The position numbers and the translations under genes are program-made. Positions 1 through 8,313 of a stretch of DNA of 64,000 bases are shown piece by piece. The notes under the pieces are model-generated. The model had not been told where the DNA came from, ran no database searches, and worked only from the letters and a program-made list of their open reading frames with translations. Source of the stretch: Siderastrea siderea. Taxonomy: Eukaryota; Cnidaria; Anthozoa; Scleractinia; Rhizangiidae. The stretch lies in the NCBI GenBank assembly GCA_964030785.1, contig OZ034968.1, positions 53,882,230 through 53,946,229 on the forward strand. The letters are read 5' to 3'. Within the stretch, counting starts at the first letter, position 1, and every line of letters starts with the position of its first letter.

Positions 1-711
1 TTGAATGACATGGTGGAGCAATCACCCCCATCACCTCAATTCACCTTGACGACCGTGTATGATCCTCCCAGTTCAGTGGACACTATGGTATGTCCTTACC
101 ATGAGGTGCGTTTGGAGGCCCGAGAATCTCAAAAGGGGTGGAAGTATGTGAAATGTCCCATGCAACCGTGTTTGCTGTTTTGTGGTCAAGATAAAGTTCT
201 GGAGTATATGAAAGCCGTGTATAGTCAACCTCATGTAGAAGTGTTGGACATGTGGGGTGGTTTACAATGCTTTTGCCGTGAACCCGCTACGCTTCAACAG
301 AGTCATTCGACGCAGAACCCCGATCGGTTGTTTCTGACTTGTTCCAAGAAAACGTGTGGCTTCTTCCGATGGGCCGATCAACCCTTGGGTCCCAAGTACT
401 GGACGTGGTTTCATGACAACCCTCCCAAAAAAGCCGACCAACAAGCTGAAGCACCCACCCGTGATGCTCAAGGATATCCCAAGAGGGGCTATGACATCCC
501 TGGCCCTCCAGTCAGAAGGAAAGAGGACGTGGAACGAGAACGACCCCTGACAGACTATGAGAAACAATTGTTACGAGAGATTCAAGAGCTCAAGAACCGT
601 CAAGAAATGATGGTAGCCCCAGCTCCACCACCCCCCAAGTACAGTGACAGTGTGGAGAACTGGCAGAAAGGTCTAGAGACCGTCAGTTATGGCCGTCTAG
701 GTCTCTTTTAA
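1..711 (+). CDS. Tandem GRF-type zinc-finger protein (5' end may be cut)
   Basis: The frame is open at the window edge, so the true start may lie to the left; no ATG supports the TTG at base 1. Two cysteine clusters are visible. The first has C31, H34, C52 and C57. The second, C90-x-C92 with C114 and C119 followed by FFRWAD, is a good GRF zinc finger, a single-stranded-nucleic-acid-binding module known from topoisomerase III, NEIL3 and APE2. The C-terminal third is charged and proline-rich with a short coiled-coil-like stretch (about residues 180-205). It sits upstream of the integrase and probably serves replication or repair of element DNA, which is inference. Confidence 0.7.
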   Translation: MNDMVEQSPPSPQFTLTTVYDPPSSVDTMVCPYHEVRLEARESQKGWKYVKCPMQPCLLFCGQDKVLEYMKAVYSQPHVEVLDMWGGLQCFCREPATLQQSHSTQNPDRLFLTCSKKTCGFFRWADQPLGPKYWTWFHDNPPKKADQQAEAPTRDAQGYPKRGYDIPGPPVRRKEDVERERPLTDYEKQLLREIQELKNRQEMMVAPAPPPPKYSDSVENWQKGLETVSYGRLGLF

Positions 712-712
712 A

Positions 713-1111
713 ATGAGAGAACGAATAAAATTTTTTATCAATGTCACCATGGAGTCTGTGTGTGATGCGTGGGAGTCTATCTTGTCCCTGGGGCAATGGC
801 AATGTCATCAAACCCTTTGTCAAGTCTTATATGATCACCAACCCGGGTCCCAAATCCCCATACCCCGTTGTCCCGAGGACACGCATCCTCTCCACCTCTT
901 TGAAGAAACTCATGTGGACCGCAACCTATATCGATGGGTGGTGTTTGTCTTATGGTTAAAAGGTCACCCAGAGGCATGGCAATGGTATCGAATCATTCAA
1001 AAGGCACATCCCCACACGGTCCCCACCATATCGACCTTATGGGATGAATGCCAGAACGTATGGCCCCTCGAAAGAGAACCCAACGCTGGAGTTCGTCGTC
1101 CTCATGGTTGA
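713..1111 (+). CDS. Hypothetical 132-aa protein upstream of integrase
   Basis: An ATG-started frame begins one base after the GRF gene stops and overlaps the integrase start by about 60 bases, the tight packing seen through this element. The protein is rich in Trp, His and Cys (for example DAWESILSLGQWQCHQTLC and LYRWVVFVLWLKGHPEAWQW) and looks like a compact helical protein. A second Met lies at residue 13 (MESVCDAW). I do not recognise the family. The coding call rests on gene spacing and the absence of a competing frame. Confidence 0.5.
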   Translation: MRERIKFFINVTMESVCDAWESILSLGQWQCHQTLCQVLYDHQPGSQIPIPRCPEDTHPLHLFEETHVDRNLYRWVVFVLWLKGHPEAWQWYRIIQKAHPHTVPTISTLWDECQNVWPLEREPNAGVRRPHG

Positions 1112-2265
1112 AGAAGAAAACCAAGGTTTCGTCAACGAAGAAGAAGGTCTCGCAACCATGGTTGAAGCGTTACCATGATCCTGGTGCCCCGGGGAGTTTA
1201 GGTGGGGTGCAACGATTTGCTAAAGCCCAGGGTCTCCCTTTGAAAAAAGCCCAACAGGTGTTGGAACAGGATGTGGGTTACACCTTGCATAAACCCCGAC
1301 GTCGTCGTTTTGCTACCTTACCCGTGATCGTAGGGGGGTTGGATGATCAATGGGCCGCGGATTTAGTGGAAGTACAACGTTTGGCCAAACATAATCGGGG
1401 TATACGCTACTTGTTGACCGTGGTGGATGTGTTGTCCAAGTACGCGTGGGTCGAACCGTTGAAAACCAAAACCGGGGTGGCCCTCGTGAAAGCCTTTGAG
1501 AAGATTGTGAGACAAGGAGGACGTCACCCGAATCGATTGCAAACGGATCGAGGGAAAGAATTTTATAATCGGACCTTTCAACGATGGGTCGACGAGCAAG
1601 ACATCCATCATTTTTCGACCGAAGGGGATGCCAAAGCCAGTGTGGTGGAACGATTTAACCGCACCTTGAAAGAACGGTTGTACCGTTATTTCACCGCGGC
1701 CAACACGTTGAAATTTGACGATGTCTTACCCGAGTTGGTGCAAGGCTATAATGCCACCCGGCATCGAAGTATTGGTATGGCCCCTCAAGACGTGACGTGG
1801 GACAACGAAGAAGCGGTGTGGAAACGATTGTATGCCAAACGGTTGAAAGGTCAGAAAAAACCTACATTCAAAGTCGGAGATCGTGTCCGTCTCAATAAGA
1901 TTCATCGTACCTTTGAAAAAGGCTATTTACCCGGTTGGACCGAAGAAGTGTTTGTGGTGCATCGTGTGATCCCGGGCCCTGTGCCCACGTATAAGATTCA
2001 CGAATGGGATGAGACCCCCGTCCAAGGTACGTTTTATGAAGAGGATTTACAAAAAGTCCATGTATCCGAGGTGTTTCGGATCGAGAAGGTACTTAAGCGA
2101 CAAAAAGATCGTTGGTTGGTCAAGTGGAAAGGGTGGCCCGACAAGTACAATAGTTGGATTCGTAGTCAAGACGTCACGTCTCTCCAACCACCCCAGAGGA
2201 AAAGCCCACCCAAACGACAACTGAAGACTAAAGAGACAAGTCCACCCAAAAGACGACGTGACTAA
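1048..2265 (+). CDS. INT: Retroviral-type DDE integrase with chromodomain
   Basis: This is the Polinton integrase, which inserts element DNA and makes 6-bp target duplications. After a basic N-terminal tail comes the RNase-H-like core with D105 (QWAADLVEV), D167 (LQTDRGKEFYN) and E201 (SVVERFNRTLKERL), with 33 residues between the last two. An SH3-like stretch (KVGDRVRLNK) follows, then a C-terminal chromodomain (EVFRIEKVLKRQKDRWLVKW, WPDKYNSW), which in this family may target chromatin. Starts are possible at 1048 or at MAPRKR (1060). Unlike element 2, this integrase is a free-standing ORF with its own ATG that covers all catalytic residues. Confidence 0.93.
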   Translation: MPERMAPRKRTQRWSSSSSWLKKKTKVSSTKKKVSQPWLKRYHDPGAPGSLGGVQRFAKAQGLPLKKAQQVLEQDVGYTLHKPRRRRFATLPVIVGGLDDQWAADLVEVQRLAKHNRGIRYLLTVVDVLSKYAWVEPLKTKTGVALVKAFEKIVRQGGRHPNRLQTDRGKEFYNRTFQRWVDEQDIHHFSTEGDAKASVVERFNRTLKERLYRYFTAANTLKFDDVLPELVQGYNATRHRSIGMAPQDVTWDNEEAVWKRLYAKRLKGQKKPTFKVGDRVRLNKIHRTFEKGYLPGWTEEVFVVHRVIPGPVPTYKIHEWDETPVQGTFYEEDLQKVHVSEVFRIEKVLKRQKDRWLVKWKGWPDKYNSWIRSQDVTSLQPPQRKSPPKRQLKTKETSPPKRRRD

Positions 2266-2268
2266 ACA

Positions 2269-3309
2269 ATGACGTTGGTGCCCAACTCTTCGTTTTACGT
2301 GACGTTGATGAGTCATGCGAGTACCAAAGAGTTTCCTGGGAACAAGAGTCATCATTTCAGAAACCGATTGCCTAAACCCATCCGATTTGTGGGACGAGGA
2401 TGGATGGTGGGTATGGTGAGTTTATCCTTACCCACCATTCCCGTGATAGCGGAAGAAGGAGGCGTGGGTGATTCCCATCCTCTGTTGTACGTACGATGGC
2501 ACGAACGAGTGTATGCCCAAGACGATCAAGGCAACGATCGATGGTGGCATCAACGTCGCGAACTCACTGTCTACGGGCGAGATATGAGAAGGGAATTGGC
2601 CTCGTCGACGGGATCGCACTTTTTTCATCAACTGGTGTACCGTTACGTGCAAGCCCGTGCCAAAGAAACCGAACCCAAAAACAAATGGGCCGAGGACAAT
2701 GGCGTCAAATTATACCCGACGTTTGAATGGACCTCCGAAGGGGATTTGTTGTTGAATACCGTCAATGTGGATTACACACGACAAGTAGCACGCGTGTTAT
2801 GGGGCAGAACCTTGGCGCTGAGAATGGGATGGATTGAACAAGTGTCCCCCGGTCAGTATCGATTGGGGCCCAATCTCTTGCAAGAATTTCATACGGACTC
2901 CATTCCCACCCCGTCCGATGTCCTGGATGGCAGCAACAAGCCCGCCTTTTGGAAAGTGGATGGGGATTATCTGAACTTGAGTATGACGTGTAATTGGCGG
3001 TTTGTGAATGTGAACCAGACCTTTCGTCCCTCGTTGGAATTTCCCTCCACGCGTCCTTTGCACGTGTATTGTGATGTAGGGACCAGCAGTATGGTAGGGG
3101 GTCGCATCACCGATCTCTTACGAGAAATCAAGTACCAGCCTCAAAACACCACGCACTTTGAACCTCGACATATTCAATATATCCCAGTACGCAACGAAGT
3201 GGTGGAAATCGTCGAAACCCAGATGGCCGAAACCAATGGGGATCTGGTGAAATTTGGTGAAGGGCGTACCCTCCTGACCCTCCACTTTAAAAGGGAAGTG
3301 ACGGTGTGA
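2269..3309 (+). CDS. Penton/minor-capsid-like protein, copy 1
   Basis: The ATG is 3 bases after the integrase stop. The protein is a paralogue of the next gene: both begin with an SFYVTL-SHA...EFP-N motif, then RLP-P...GRGW-VG...SLP, and both end with LHVY-DV-SS-VG-R-TDLLREI-Y...FEP-HIQY-P-RNEVVEI. The element-2 protein at 56,325-57,086 has a similar opening (SSH, then IGLDRIIS) and lies next to an MCP. By position and the beta-rich pattern I infer a single-jelly-roll vertex protein. It lacks membrane segments or a signal peptide. Compared with copy 2 the middle part is divergent. Confidence 0.6.
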   Translation: MTLVPNSSFYVTLMSHASTKEFPGNKSHHFRNRLPKPIRFVGRGWMVGMVSLSLPTIPVIAEEGGVGDSHPLLYVRWHERVYAQDDQGNDRWWHQRRELTVYGRDMRRELASSTGSHFFHQLVYRYVQARAKETEPKNKWAEDNGVKLYPTFEWTSEGDLLLNTVNVDYTRQVARVLWGRTLALRMGWIEQVSPGQYRLGPNLLQEFHTDSIPTPSDVLDGSNKPAFWKVDGDYLNLSMTCNWRFVNVNQTFRPSLEFPSTRPLHVYCDVGTSSMVGGRITDLLREIKYQPQNTTHFEPRHIQYIPVRNEVVEIVETQMAETNGDLVKFGEGRTLLTLHFKREVTV

Positions 3310-3322
3310 AGAAGAAGACAAC

Positions 3323-4375
3323 ATGTCGTTCTACGTGACGTTACCCAGTCATGCCAACCGACGTGAATTTCCCAACAACCAACCTAATTCCTTCAAGATT
3401 CGTTTACCTCAACCGTTACAGCTCACGGGAGGTGGATGGCAAGTGGGGTTGAGTGCCATTTCCTTACCGGACACGGGGGTCAACATTTTTAATCTGCTGC
3501 CATCGGATCAGTTCGTGTTTGGTACCTCTTGTTATCGAATGACGTCCTCCGCGGGACGTAAGGTCTTTAGCTTCAATATGAAAATGGACGATTTGAAACA
3601 TGATGATTCCATTGTGGATGGCGTGACCTTCATGAAAGCCTTTTTCCATTGGGTGAGGCAACGTATGAACTATGCTTACATGGGCTACTATGGCGCACCG
3701 TATGCGGAGCGGGGAAAGAAGACGTGTACCACCTTTGAGTGGGACGGCGAGGATTTGATCATGAACAATCGCAATATCATGCGGTACAAGTACGTGCTTC
3801 CATACAAAGACAACACGACGATGTTCGTCCCTCACTTTGCCATTCATCATCTCATGGCCGAAAAAATGGGATGGTTTAAAAAAAACGATGGAGGAAACTA
3901 TGAGTTGGGACCCAACTTGAACATGGAATTCCGTGATGACAAGGTACCCAACAATAGTGACATTGAATTAAGAAATAGCAAGGACGACCCGGAGTATTAT
4001 CAAGTGAGCGTGGATGGTGCTGGGACCACGTGGATTTGGTTGAGTTTCAGCGTGAATTGGCGTTTCACCAATTTGAATGTAGCGTTTCGTACGGTGGTGG
4101 GTGACCCTACACGAACGTTGCACGTGTACTCCGACGTGGCAGGCAGCAGTGTGGTGGGCAATCGCGTGACTGATTTGTTGCGTGAAATCCAGTACAAGCG
4201 ACAAGGCAGAGGCACCCTGTACTTTGAACCGTTGCACATTCAATACCTACCTCTTCGTAACGAAGTGGTGGAAATCATTCACGTTCAAGTGGCTGAAACG
4301 ATTGGTGCCGGAGGAGACTTGGTCAAGTTTGGTGAAGGCCATACCATTGTCACGTTACACTTCAAAAAGACATAA
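3323..4375 (+). CDS. Penton/minor-capsid-like protein, copy 2
   Basis: This 350-aa paralogue of the preceding gene has conserved ends and a divergent centre. The N-terminus reads MSFYVTLPSHANRREFP; the C-terminus holds VVGNRVTDLLREIQYK and RNEVVEIIHVQVAETIGAGG. Both copies end in a DLVKFGEG...T-LHFK strand. Two copies of what is normally one minor-capsid gene suggest that distinct vertex or spike positions are filled by different subunits, or that one copy has a new role. The jelly-roll assignment is inferred from context rather than from a clear motif. Confidence 0.6.
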   Translation: MSFYVTLPSHANRREFPNNQPNSFKIRLPQPLQLTGGGWQVGLSAISLPDTGVNIFNLLPSDQFVFGTSCYRMTSSAGRKVFSFNMKMDDLKHDDSIVDGVTFMKAFFHWVRQRMNYAYMGYYGAPYAERGKKTCTTFEWDGEDLIMNNRNIMRYKYVLPYKDNTTMFVPHFAIHHLMAEKMGWFKKNDGGNYELGPNLNMEFRDDKVPNNSDIELRNSKDDPEYYQVSVDGAGTTWIWLSFSVNWRFTNLNVAFRTVVGDPTRTLHVYSDVAGSSVVGNRVTDLLREIQYKRQGRGTLYFEPLHIQYLPLRNEVVEIIHVQVAETIGAGGDLVKFGEGHTIVTLHFKKT

Positions 4376-4408
4376 AAAAGAGAGACGAGAAGGGAACCCA
4401 AGTCAATC

Positions 4409-4642
4409 ATGCCTCCGAAACGACGACGACGACGACGACGCCGACCACAGCGTCCACAAGCGGGGGAAGGGGTCAACGCGGTGATTGCCGGGATTCCTAA
4501 GGCCGCTTGGTCCATCACCAAAGGGGTAGAAAAGTTAGCCAAAAAGAATTACCTAAGATCAACGAAGAAACGTATGGAAGAAATGCGAAGTGGGAAACGC
4601 AAACGGTGGGCGGGGGAATCGTTTACGTGCAACGTCATGTGA
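4409..4642 (+). CDS. Arg-rich core-type protein, 77 aa
   Basis: The small basic protein opens with MPPKRRRRRRRR and carries GEGVNAVIAG, a short hydrophobic helix and a basic tail. It is the first of a run of tiny Arg-rich ORFs packed between the penton-like genes and the MCP. In composition it resembles adenovirus core polypeptides of the pX/VII kind, which condense DNA in the virion and are trimmed by the viral protease. Homology is not provable from sequence this short. The next gene has its own TATA-like box just after this ORF stops. Confidence 0.5.
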   Translation: MPPKRRRRRRRRPQRPQAGEGVNAVIAGIPKAAWSITKGVEKLAKKNYLRSTKKRMEEMRSGKRKRWAGESFTCNVM

Positions 4643-4643
4643 G

Positions 4644-4650
4644 TATAAAA
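4644..4650 (+). promoter_or_regulatory. TATA-like box before 4681 gene
   Basis: TATAAAA lies 31 bases before the ATG at 4681 in an otherwise GC-richer block, matching the placement of a core promoter. Similar boxes precede the genes at 4945, 8314, 13,976 and (minus strand) 13,737. Confidence 0.45.
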
Positions 4651-4680
4651 AGAAAACAAGAGTTGTGAAAACAAACAAAG

Positions 4681-4869
4681 ATGCCCAAGACCAGAGTGCG
4701 TCGAAGGAGACGAAGAAGAAGGCAACGAGGGGGTCTCTTGCCCCTGGCCGCCCTCATTCCAGCCTTGATCGCTGGAGGAAAAGCTGTGGCGTTGGGTGCT
4801 GCAAGTGGTGCCGCGAGTTACGGGGCTAAAAAAGGGTTGGAAGCCGCTTTTCGGAAAAGAAGACGATGA
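4681..4869 (+). CDS. Small pX-like basic protein with QRGG site
   Basis: The 62-aa protein has an Arg tract followed by RQRGGLLPLAALIPALIAGG, a hydrophobic helix and a C-terminal FRKRRR. The QRGG sequence directly after the Arg tract resembles adenain-type cleavage sites, so the element protease probably separates the basic tail from the hydrophobic part. A close relative is encoded at 10,428-10,589, with the same RRQRGG, a hydrophobic helix and GKAVAL. The function is likely DNA condensation or membrane-active capsid maturation, which is inference. Confidence 0.55.
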   Translation: MPKTRVRRRRRRRRQRGGLLPLAALIPALIAGGKAVALGAASGAASYGAKKGLEAAFRKRRR

Positions 4870-4875
4870 TGACGG

Positions 4876-4883
4876 TATAAAAA
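4876..4883 (+). promoter_or_regulatory. TATA-like box before 4945 gene
   Basis: TATAAAAA begins 69 bases upstream of the ATG at 4945, directly after the stop of the previous ORF. Confidence 0.4.
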
Positions 4884-4944
4884 GAGACGAGTCCTGTGAC
4901 ACAAAACAAAAAAACGTGATCCTTGGTAACGCGTGAAGAGCACA

Positions 4945-5280
4945 ATGCGTGGGGGAAGTTTGACACGATTTCGAACCGACGAGTGGTATGATCAACATGG
5001 TCAAAGTGGCAAAGGGTTGGTGACGGATCTGATGCGTGGTGGGTTCCAAGGCCTTAAAAGCACGCGAAATCCTTTAAAATTGCCTAGTAATATCAAGAGA
5101 GGCTTGGAAACGGGTTTGACACGAGGTATCAAACGCAAAGCCGAAGACGTCCTTAAAAAGGAAATCACCAAACAAGCCAAGAAAGCCTTGAGTCATAAGA
5201 ACGTGAAAGACGCCGTGCGTGTAGCCACTGCTTTATTTCCCAAACAAACCAAACGTGCACGTGATATTTTGGGAGTGTGA
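4945..5280 (+). CDS. Basic virion-type protein with RGG sites
   Basis: I take the ATG at 4945 rather than an in-frame GTG at 4933. The protein starts MRGGSLTRFRTDEW and has a second LMRGGFQGL site, both resembling protease maturation sites, followed by a Lys-rich, helix-forming half (KRKAEDVLKKEITKQAKKAL). Its size, charge and place before the MCP suit an adenovirus pVI/VII-like internal capsid protein. I do not recognise a specific family. The stop overlaps the region just before the next ATG, consistent with polycistronic packing. Confidence 0.5.
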   Translation: MRGGSLTRFRTDEWYDQHGQSGKGLVTDLMRGGFQGLKSTRNPLKLPSNIKRGLETGLTRGIKRKAEDVLKKEITKQAKKALSHKNVKDAVRVATALFPKQTKRARDILGV

Positions 5281-5282
5281 AC

Positions 5283-5513
5283 ATGGAACCCGTGCATTCA
5301 CGACCTCGACGAATTCGTAGTAATCGAGGGTTGTCTCAATGGGGTGGACTGTATCCGTTTTGGAAACTCATGCGACGACGACAACGTGGTGGATGGTTGA
5401 GTGCCGAGGTCATGAGAGTCCCCGGGTTTGATTTGAGACAACGTTTAGCCCGACGACGCTATAAAAACCCCTCACGACGACGACGGGGTACCACTCGACG
5501 ACGACGCCGCTAA
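5283..5513 (+). CDS. Arg-rich protein with RQRGG site, 76 aa
   Basis: The ATG at 5283 follows the previous stop by 2 bases. The protein contains RRRQRGGWLSAEV in the middle and ends in a strongly basic tract (SRRRRGTTRRRRR). It belongs to the local set of small proteins that share an Arg run plus (Q)RGG followed by hydrophobic residues. It ends 1 base before the MCP start. A nucleic-acid-binding structural role is likely by analogy with adenovirus core proteins. Confidence 0.5.
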   Translation: MEPVHSRPRRIRSNRGLSQWGGLYPFWKLMRRRQRGGWLSAEVMRVPGFDLRQRLARRRYKNPSRRRRGTTRRRRR

Positions 5514-5514
5514 A

Positions 5515-6915
5515 ATGACCGAAGCTGCCCCAGCGCATCCGAGTTCCGAAGGGACCGTCAACCCTGCCTTACGGATTTTCAAGGTGCCACCGACCGACAT
5601 TAGCATCAATGCCTATCGCATGGTCACCATCCAACCCACCACCACGGGTATCAATCCCATGGAATTCATCATTCCAGGGTTGGACGATTTTGTGGATTTG
5701 GGACGCAGTTACTTTACCATGGAATTGAGTTTGAAAAAGGAGGATGCCGGGAACTTGGTGGCCAATCAGAAATTGTGGCCCGTCAATAATTTGGCCCATT
5801 CCATCATCAAACAAATTGACTTGCAGTTGAATGGCACGTTGATCAGTCCACAATCCGACACGTATCATTACAAAGCTTACCTGGAAACCTTGCTGAATTA
5901 TGACCGAGAAGATGGCAAGACCGTGTTAGGACCCCAAGGATGGTTCAATCAAGTGGATTTCCCACCCGAATGGACTGCCACCAATACCAACACAGCAGCG
6001 AATGCTGGTCTCGGACATGTAGACTACCAGAATCTCCCTGCCAATCACAAAGGGGCCTTGGGCGCCATGAAAGCTGAAGTGGCCAAGTATGCTGGAGGTG
6101 TCACCCACAGTCTAGTGTTTACCCCCCACTTGGAAGTGTTTCATACCGGCAAACTGTTGGTGCCAGGCATCGAAATCAAGATGAAATTTCATTTCAATGG
6201 CCCCAGCCTGTTTTTGAATGGAGTGGCTCTAGCTGGTCGATTACTAGAAGGGGATGTGAAACTACGGTTTCATCTCTGTCAACTGCGTTTGAATGACGCC
6301 ATCTACCAGAGTATCTCTAGCAAAAGGCACAATGAAGGCCAAGTGGCAGCTTACCCGACCGTCCGCAGTGAAATCCGGACTTTCAGCATGCAAAACAACC
6401 TGGTCCGCTTTGATATCCCTAACCTGTTTCAAAACAGAATACCTGACCGATTGATTGTGGGGTTACTGGACAGCCGTGCCTTCAATGGAGATGTGACCCG
6501 AGATCCGTTCTGTTTCCAGAAATTTGGTCTGACGTCCATTAAACAGATTGTCAGAGGAGAAGAATACCCTTATGAAACCCTCCAGTTAGTGCACAACAAT
6601 GGCACCCGAGATAATCTAGGCTACTTCCGTTTTCTGCAAGCCAGTGGTGCTTGGTGTAAAAAGAAAGGCAATATGGTAGAACTAGAAGATTGGGGCCAAG
6701 ATAAAAATTGTACCTTGTTCATGTTTGACAATGTGGCCAATGGATGTGCTGACAGTCAAAACCTCAACCCCAAGCAAACAGGCGATTTACAACTGGTGTT
6801 GGAATTTGGAGCCGCCCCCGGTGTCAATATAACCGTACTCGTGTATGGAGAATTTGAGAATTTGCTGGAGATTGACAGGAACGGAGCCGTGTTGTATAAC
6901 ATTTACCAGCACTGA
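5515..6915 (+). CDS. MCP: Major capsid protein (double jelly-roll)
   Basis: The 466-aa protein has the hallmarks of the Polinton/adintovirus MCP, annotated in animal genomes as a transposon-derived F54H12.2-like protein. After a short tail come ISINAYRMVTIQP, then DFVDLGRSYFTMELSLKK, LAHSIIKQIDLQLNGTL and YHYKAYLETLLNY. A second half contains MKFHFNGPSLFLN and a C-terminal LVLEFGAAPGVNITVLVYGE strand. It forms the hexon-like trimers of an icosahedral shell. The reading frame is intact and immediately precedes the protease, the usual arrangement. Confidence 0.92.
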   Translation: MTEAAPAHPSSEGTVNPALRIFKVPPTDISINAYRMVTIQPTTTGINPMEFIIPGLDDFVDLGRSYFTMELSLKKEDAGNLVANQKLWPVNNLAHSIIKQIDLQLNGTLISPQSDTYHYKAYLETLLNYDREDGKTVLGPQGWFNQVDFPPEWTATNTNTAANAGLGHVDYQNLPANHKGALGAMKAEVAKYAGGVTHSLVFTPHLEVFHTGKLLVPGIEIKMKFHFNGPSLFLNGVALAGRLLEGDVKLRFHLCQLRLNDAIYQSISSKRHNEGQVAAYPTVRSEIRTFSMQNNLVRFDIPNLFQNRIPDRLIVGLLDSRAFNGDVTRDPFCFQKFGLTSIKQIVRGEEYPYETLQLVHNNGTRDNLGYFRFLQASGAWCKKKGNMVELEDWGQDKNCTLFMFDNVANGCADSQNLNPKQTGDLQLVLEFGAAPGVNITVLVYGEFENLLEIDRNGAVLYNIYQH

Positions 6916-6919
6916 AGAA

Positions 6920-7459
6920 ATGGAACATGTGGCCTTGAATAATGTACAGTTGGATTATTTAGCCCGAGACGACCCCCAATTGAACCCGGTCTTTTACGGG
7001 ACGGTGGCCTGTGATCGTTTACCCAAGACTCCTGTCAAGACCCAACCCCAAGGGTACATTGTGAATACCGACCCACACGATCAACCGGGACAACATTGGT
7101 TAGCGGTGTGGACGGATGGAAAGGTGTGTGAAGTCCTGGACAGTTATGCTTTGCCATTGGATACGTACGTGCAAGCGACCCCGTTACGAGATTGGATCGT
7201 CCAACATTGGAAGTATGTGGTGACCAATGGCAAGTCCCTCCAAGCCATTACAAGCAAGAGTTGTGGTGATTACGCCTTGTTGTACTTGAAAGCCAAAGCC
7301 CGTGGACGGACCTTGCAAGCGTTTTTAAATGAGTTTTCGGATCATGATTATGTTAGTAATGACCATCAAGCCGGTCAACGCCTTCAACAATTGATTGTAG
7401 GCCAAGAAGCCAGATGGTATCAACTGTGTTGTCAGCCGTATCATCAATGTAATCATTAA
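6920..7459 (+). CDS. PRO: Adenain-like cysteine protease
   Basis: I use the ATG at 6920, 5 bases after the MCP stop, giving 179 aa, close to adenovirus protease. The catalytic set is complete: H59 (GQHWLAVW), D74 (EVLDSYALP), Q108 and C115 (SKSCGDYALLYLK). The Gln-Cys spacing of 7 matches adenain. It would process the capsid and core proteins, including the many QRGG-bearing ORFs around it. Confidence 0.92.
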   Translation: MEHVALNNVQLDYLARDDPQLNPVFYGTVACDRLPKTPVKTQPQGYIVNTDPHDQPGQHWLAVWTDGKVCEVLDSYALPLDTYVQATPLRDWIVQHWKYVVTNGKSLQAITSKSCGDYALLYLKAKARGRTLQAFLNEFSDHDYVSNDHQAGQRLQQLIVGQEARWYQLCCQPYHQCNH

Positions 7460-7487
7460 ATAAAATTTGTTGGAAAAAAGTGGTGTC

Positions 7488-7575
7488 GGAGTCGTAGCTC
7501 AGTCGGTAGAGCCTTTGGATCCCCCTTCGGATACATGAGGAGGGTCGTGCGTGGGTTCGAGTCCCACCGATTCCA
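7488..7575 (+). tRNA. tRNA-like gene with enlarged anticodon region
   Basis: Acceptor strands GGAGTCG (7488-7494) and CGATTCC (7568-7574) pair over 7 bp with one G-T wobble. The D arm is GCTC/GAGC and the T arm is GTGGG-TTCGAGT-CCCAC. Between the D and T arms there are 38 bases where about 23 are expected, so there is an intron, a long variable arm or a decayed anticodon arm. I cannot assign an anticodon with confidence. It sits between the protease and ATPase genes. Confidence 0.6.
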
Positions 7576-7617
7576 ATAAAAAGGTGCCTTTTTTTTTTTT
7601 CTAAGGGTATTATCATC

Positions 7618-8271
7618 ATGCAAACGGGGAAACCGTTTCGTTTTCATACGCCTTCCTCTATCTTGGTGGTGGGTCCTTCGGGATGTGGGAAAACTGCGTT
7701 TACGGAAAAACTCTTGGTAGACAACCCCGAGTTGTTTGACACCCCACCGACCCAACTGCATTATTGTTATGGGGCCTGGCAAGATCGATTTCAAGGCATG
7801 CAAGATCAAGGGGTGGTGTTTCACGAAGGGATTCCCGATCATGAGGCCTTAGTGCAATGGTTTCCTGAAGGACAGGGGGTCCTGGTCTTGGATGATTTAA
7901 TGGACGAAGGGAGTCACGATAAACGCGTGTTGGATTTATTCACCAAACATTCGCATCATCAAGGGGTGACGGTGCTCTACTTGTGCCAAGACATGTTTCC
8001 CGTGGGTCGCTATGCGAAAAGTATATCCCGCAATGCCCATTACATTGTGGCGTTCAAGAACCCTCGAGATCAATTAGGGGTACGCAATGTCATGCTGCAA
8101 TCGTTTCCGACCACTTGGAAAGACACGTTGGAGACGTTTCATCAAGCCACGACACGACCGTATGGCTATTTGGTCTTGGATTTACACCCCGCCTCCTCCG
8201 ATCAACAACGTGTATTGAGTCACCTGTTAAAAGACGAAGGATGGACTCGCACCTATCAAAAACGACTATAA
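7618..8271 (+). CDS. ATP: A32/FtsK-HerA type packaging ATPase
   Basis: The 217-aa ATPase has Walker A GPSGCGKT (residues 19-26) and Walker B GVLVLDDLMDE (about 87-97), with a downstream YLCQDMF sensor-like strand. This is the genome-packaging ATPase of Polintons, adintoviruses and nucleocytoplasmic viruses, which pumps DNA into the procapsid. It follows the tRNA-like gene, and the next gene's TATA box overlaps its stop codon. Confidence 0.92.
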   Translation: MQTGKPFRFHTPSSILVVGPSGCGKTAFTEKLLVDNPELFDTPPTQLHYCYGAWQDRFQGMQDQGVVFHEGIPDHEALVQWFPEGQGVLVLDDLMDEGSHDKRVLDLFTKHSHHQGVTVLYLCQDMFPVGRYAKSISRNAHYIVAFKNPRDQLGVRNVMLQSFPTTWKDTLETFHQATTRPYGYLVLDLHPASSDQQRVLSHLLKDEGWTRTYQKRL

Positions 8272-8273
8272 AG
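8267..8273 (+). promoter_or_regulatory. TATA-like box before Gly-repeat gene
   Basis: TATAAAG overlaps the ATPase stop and lies 47 bases upstream of the ATG at 8314, which has a favourable ACCATGG context. Confidence 0.4.
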
Positions 8274-8313
8274 GGAGCCCCCTTGGAACAGGTCAAAAGA
8301 GAGAAAGCAAACC

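Noticed and set aside
5569..5868. Antisense ORFs inside MCP, penton and polymerase genes of element 1
   Set aside because: They are shadows of well-supported plus-strand genes, without motifs, and arise from GC-rich codon bias.
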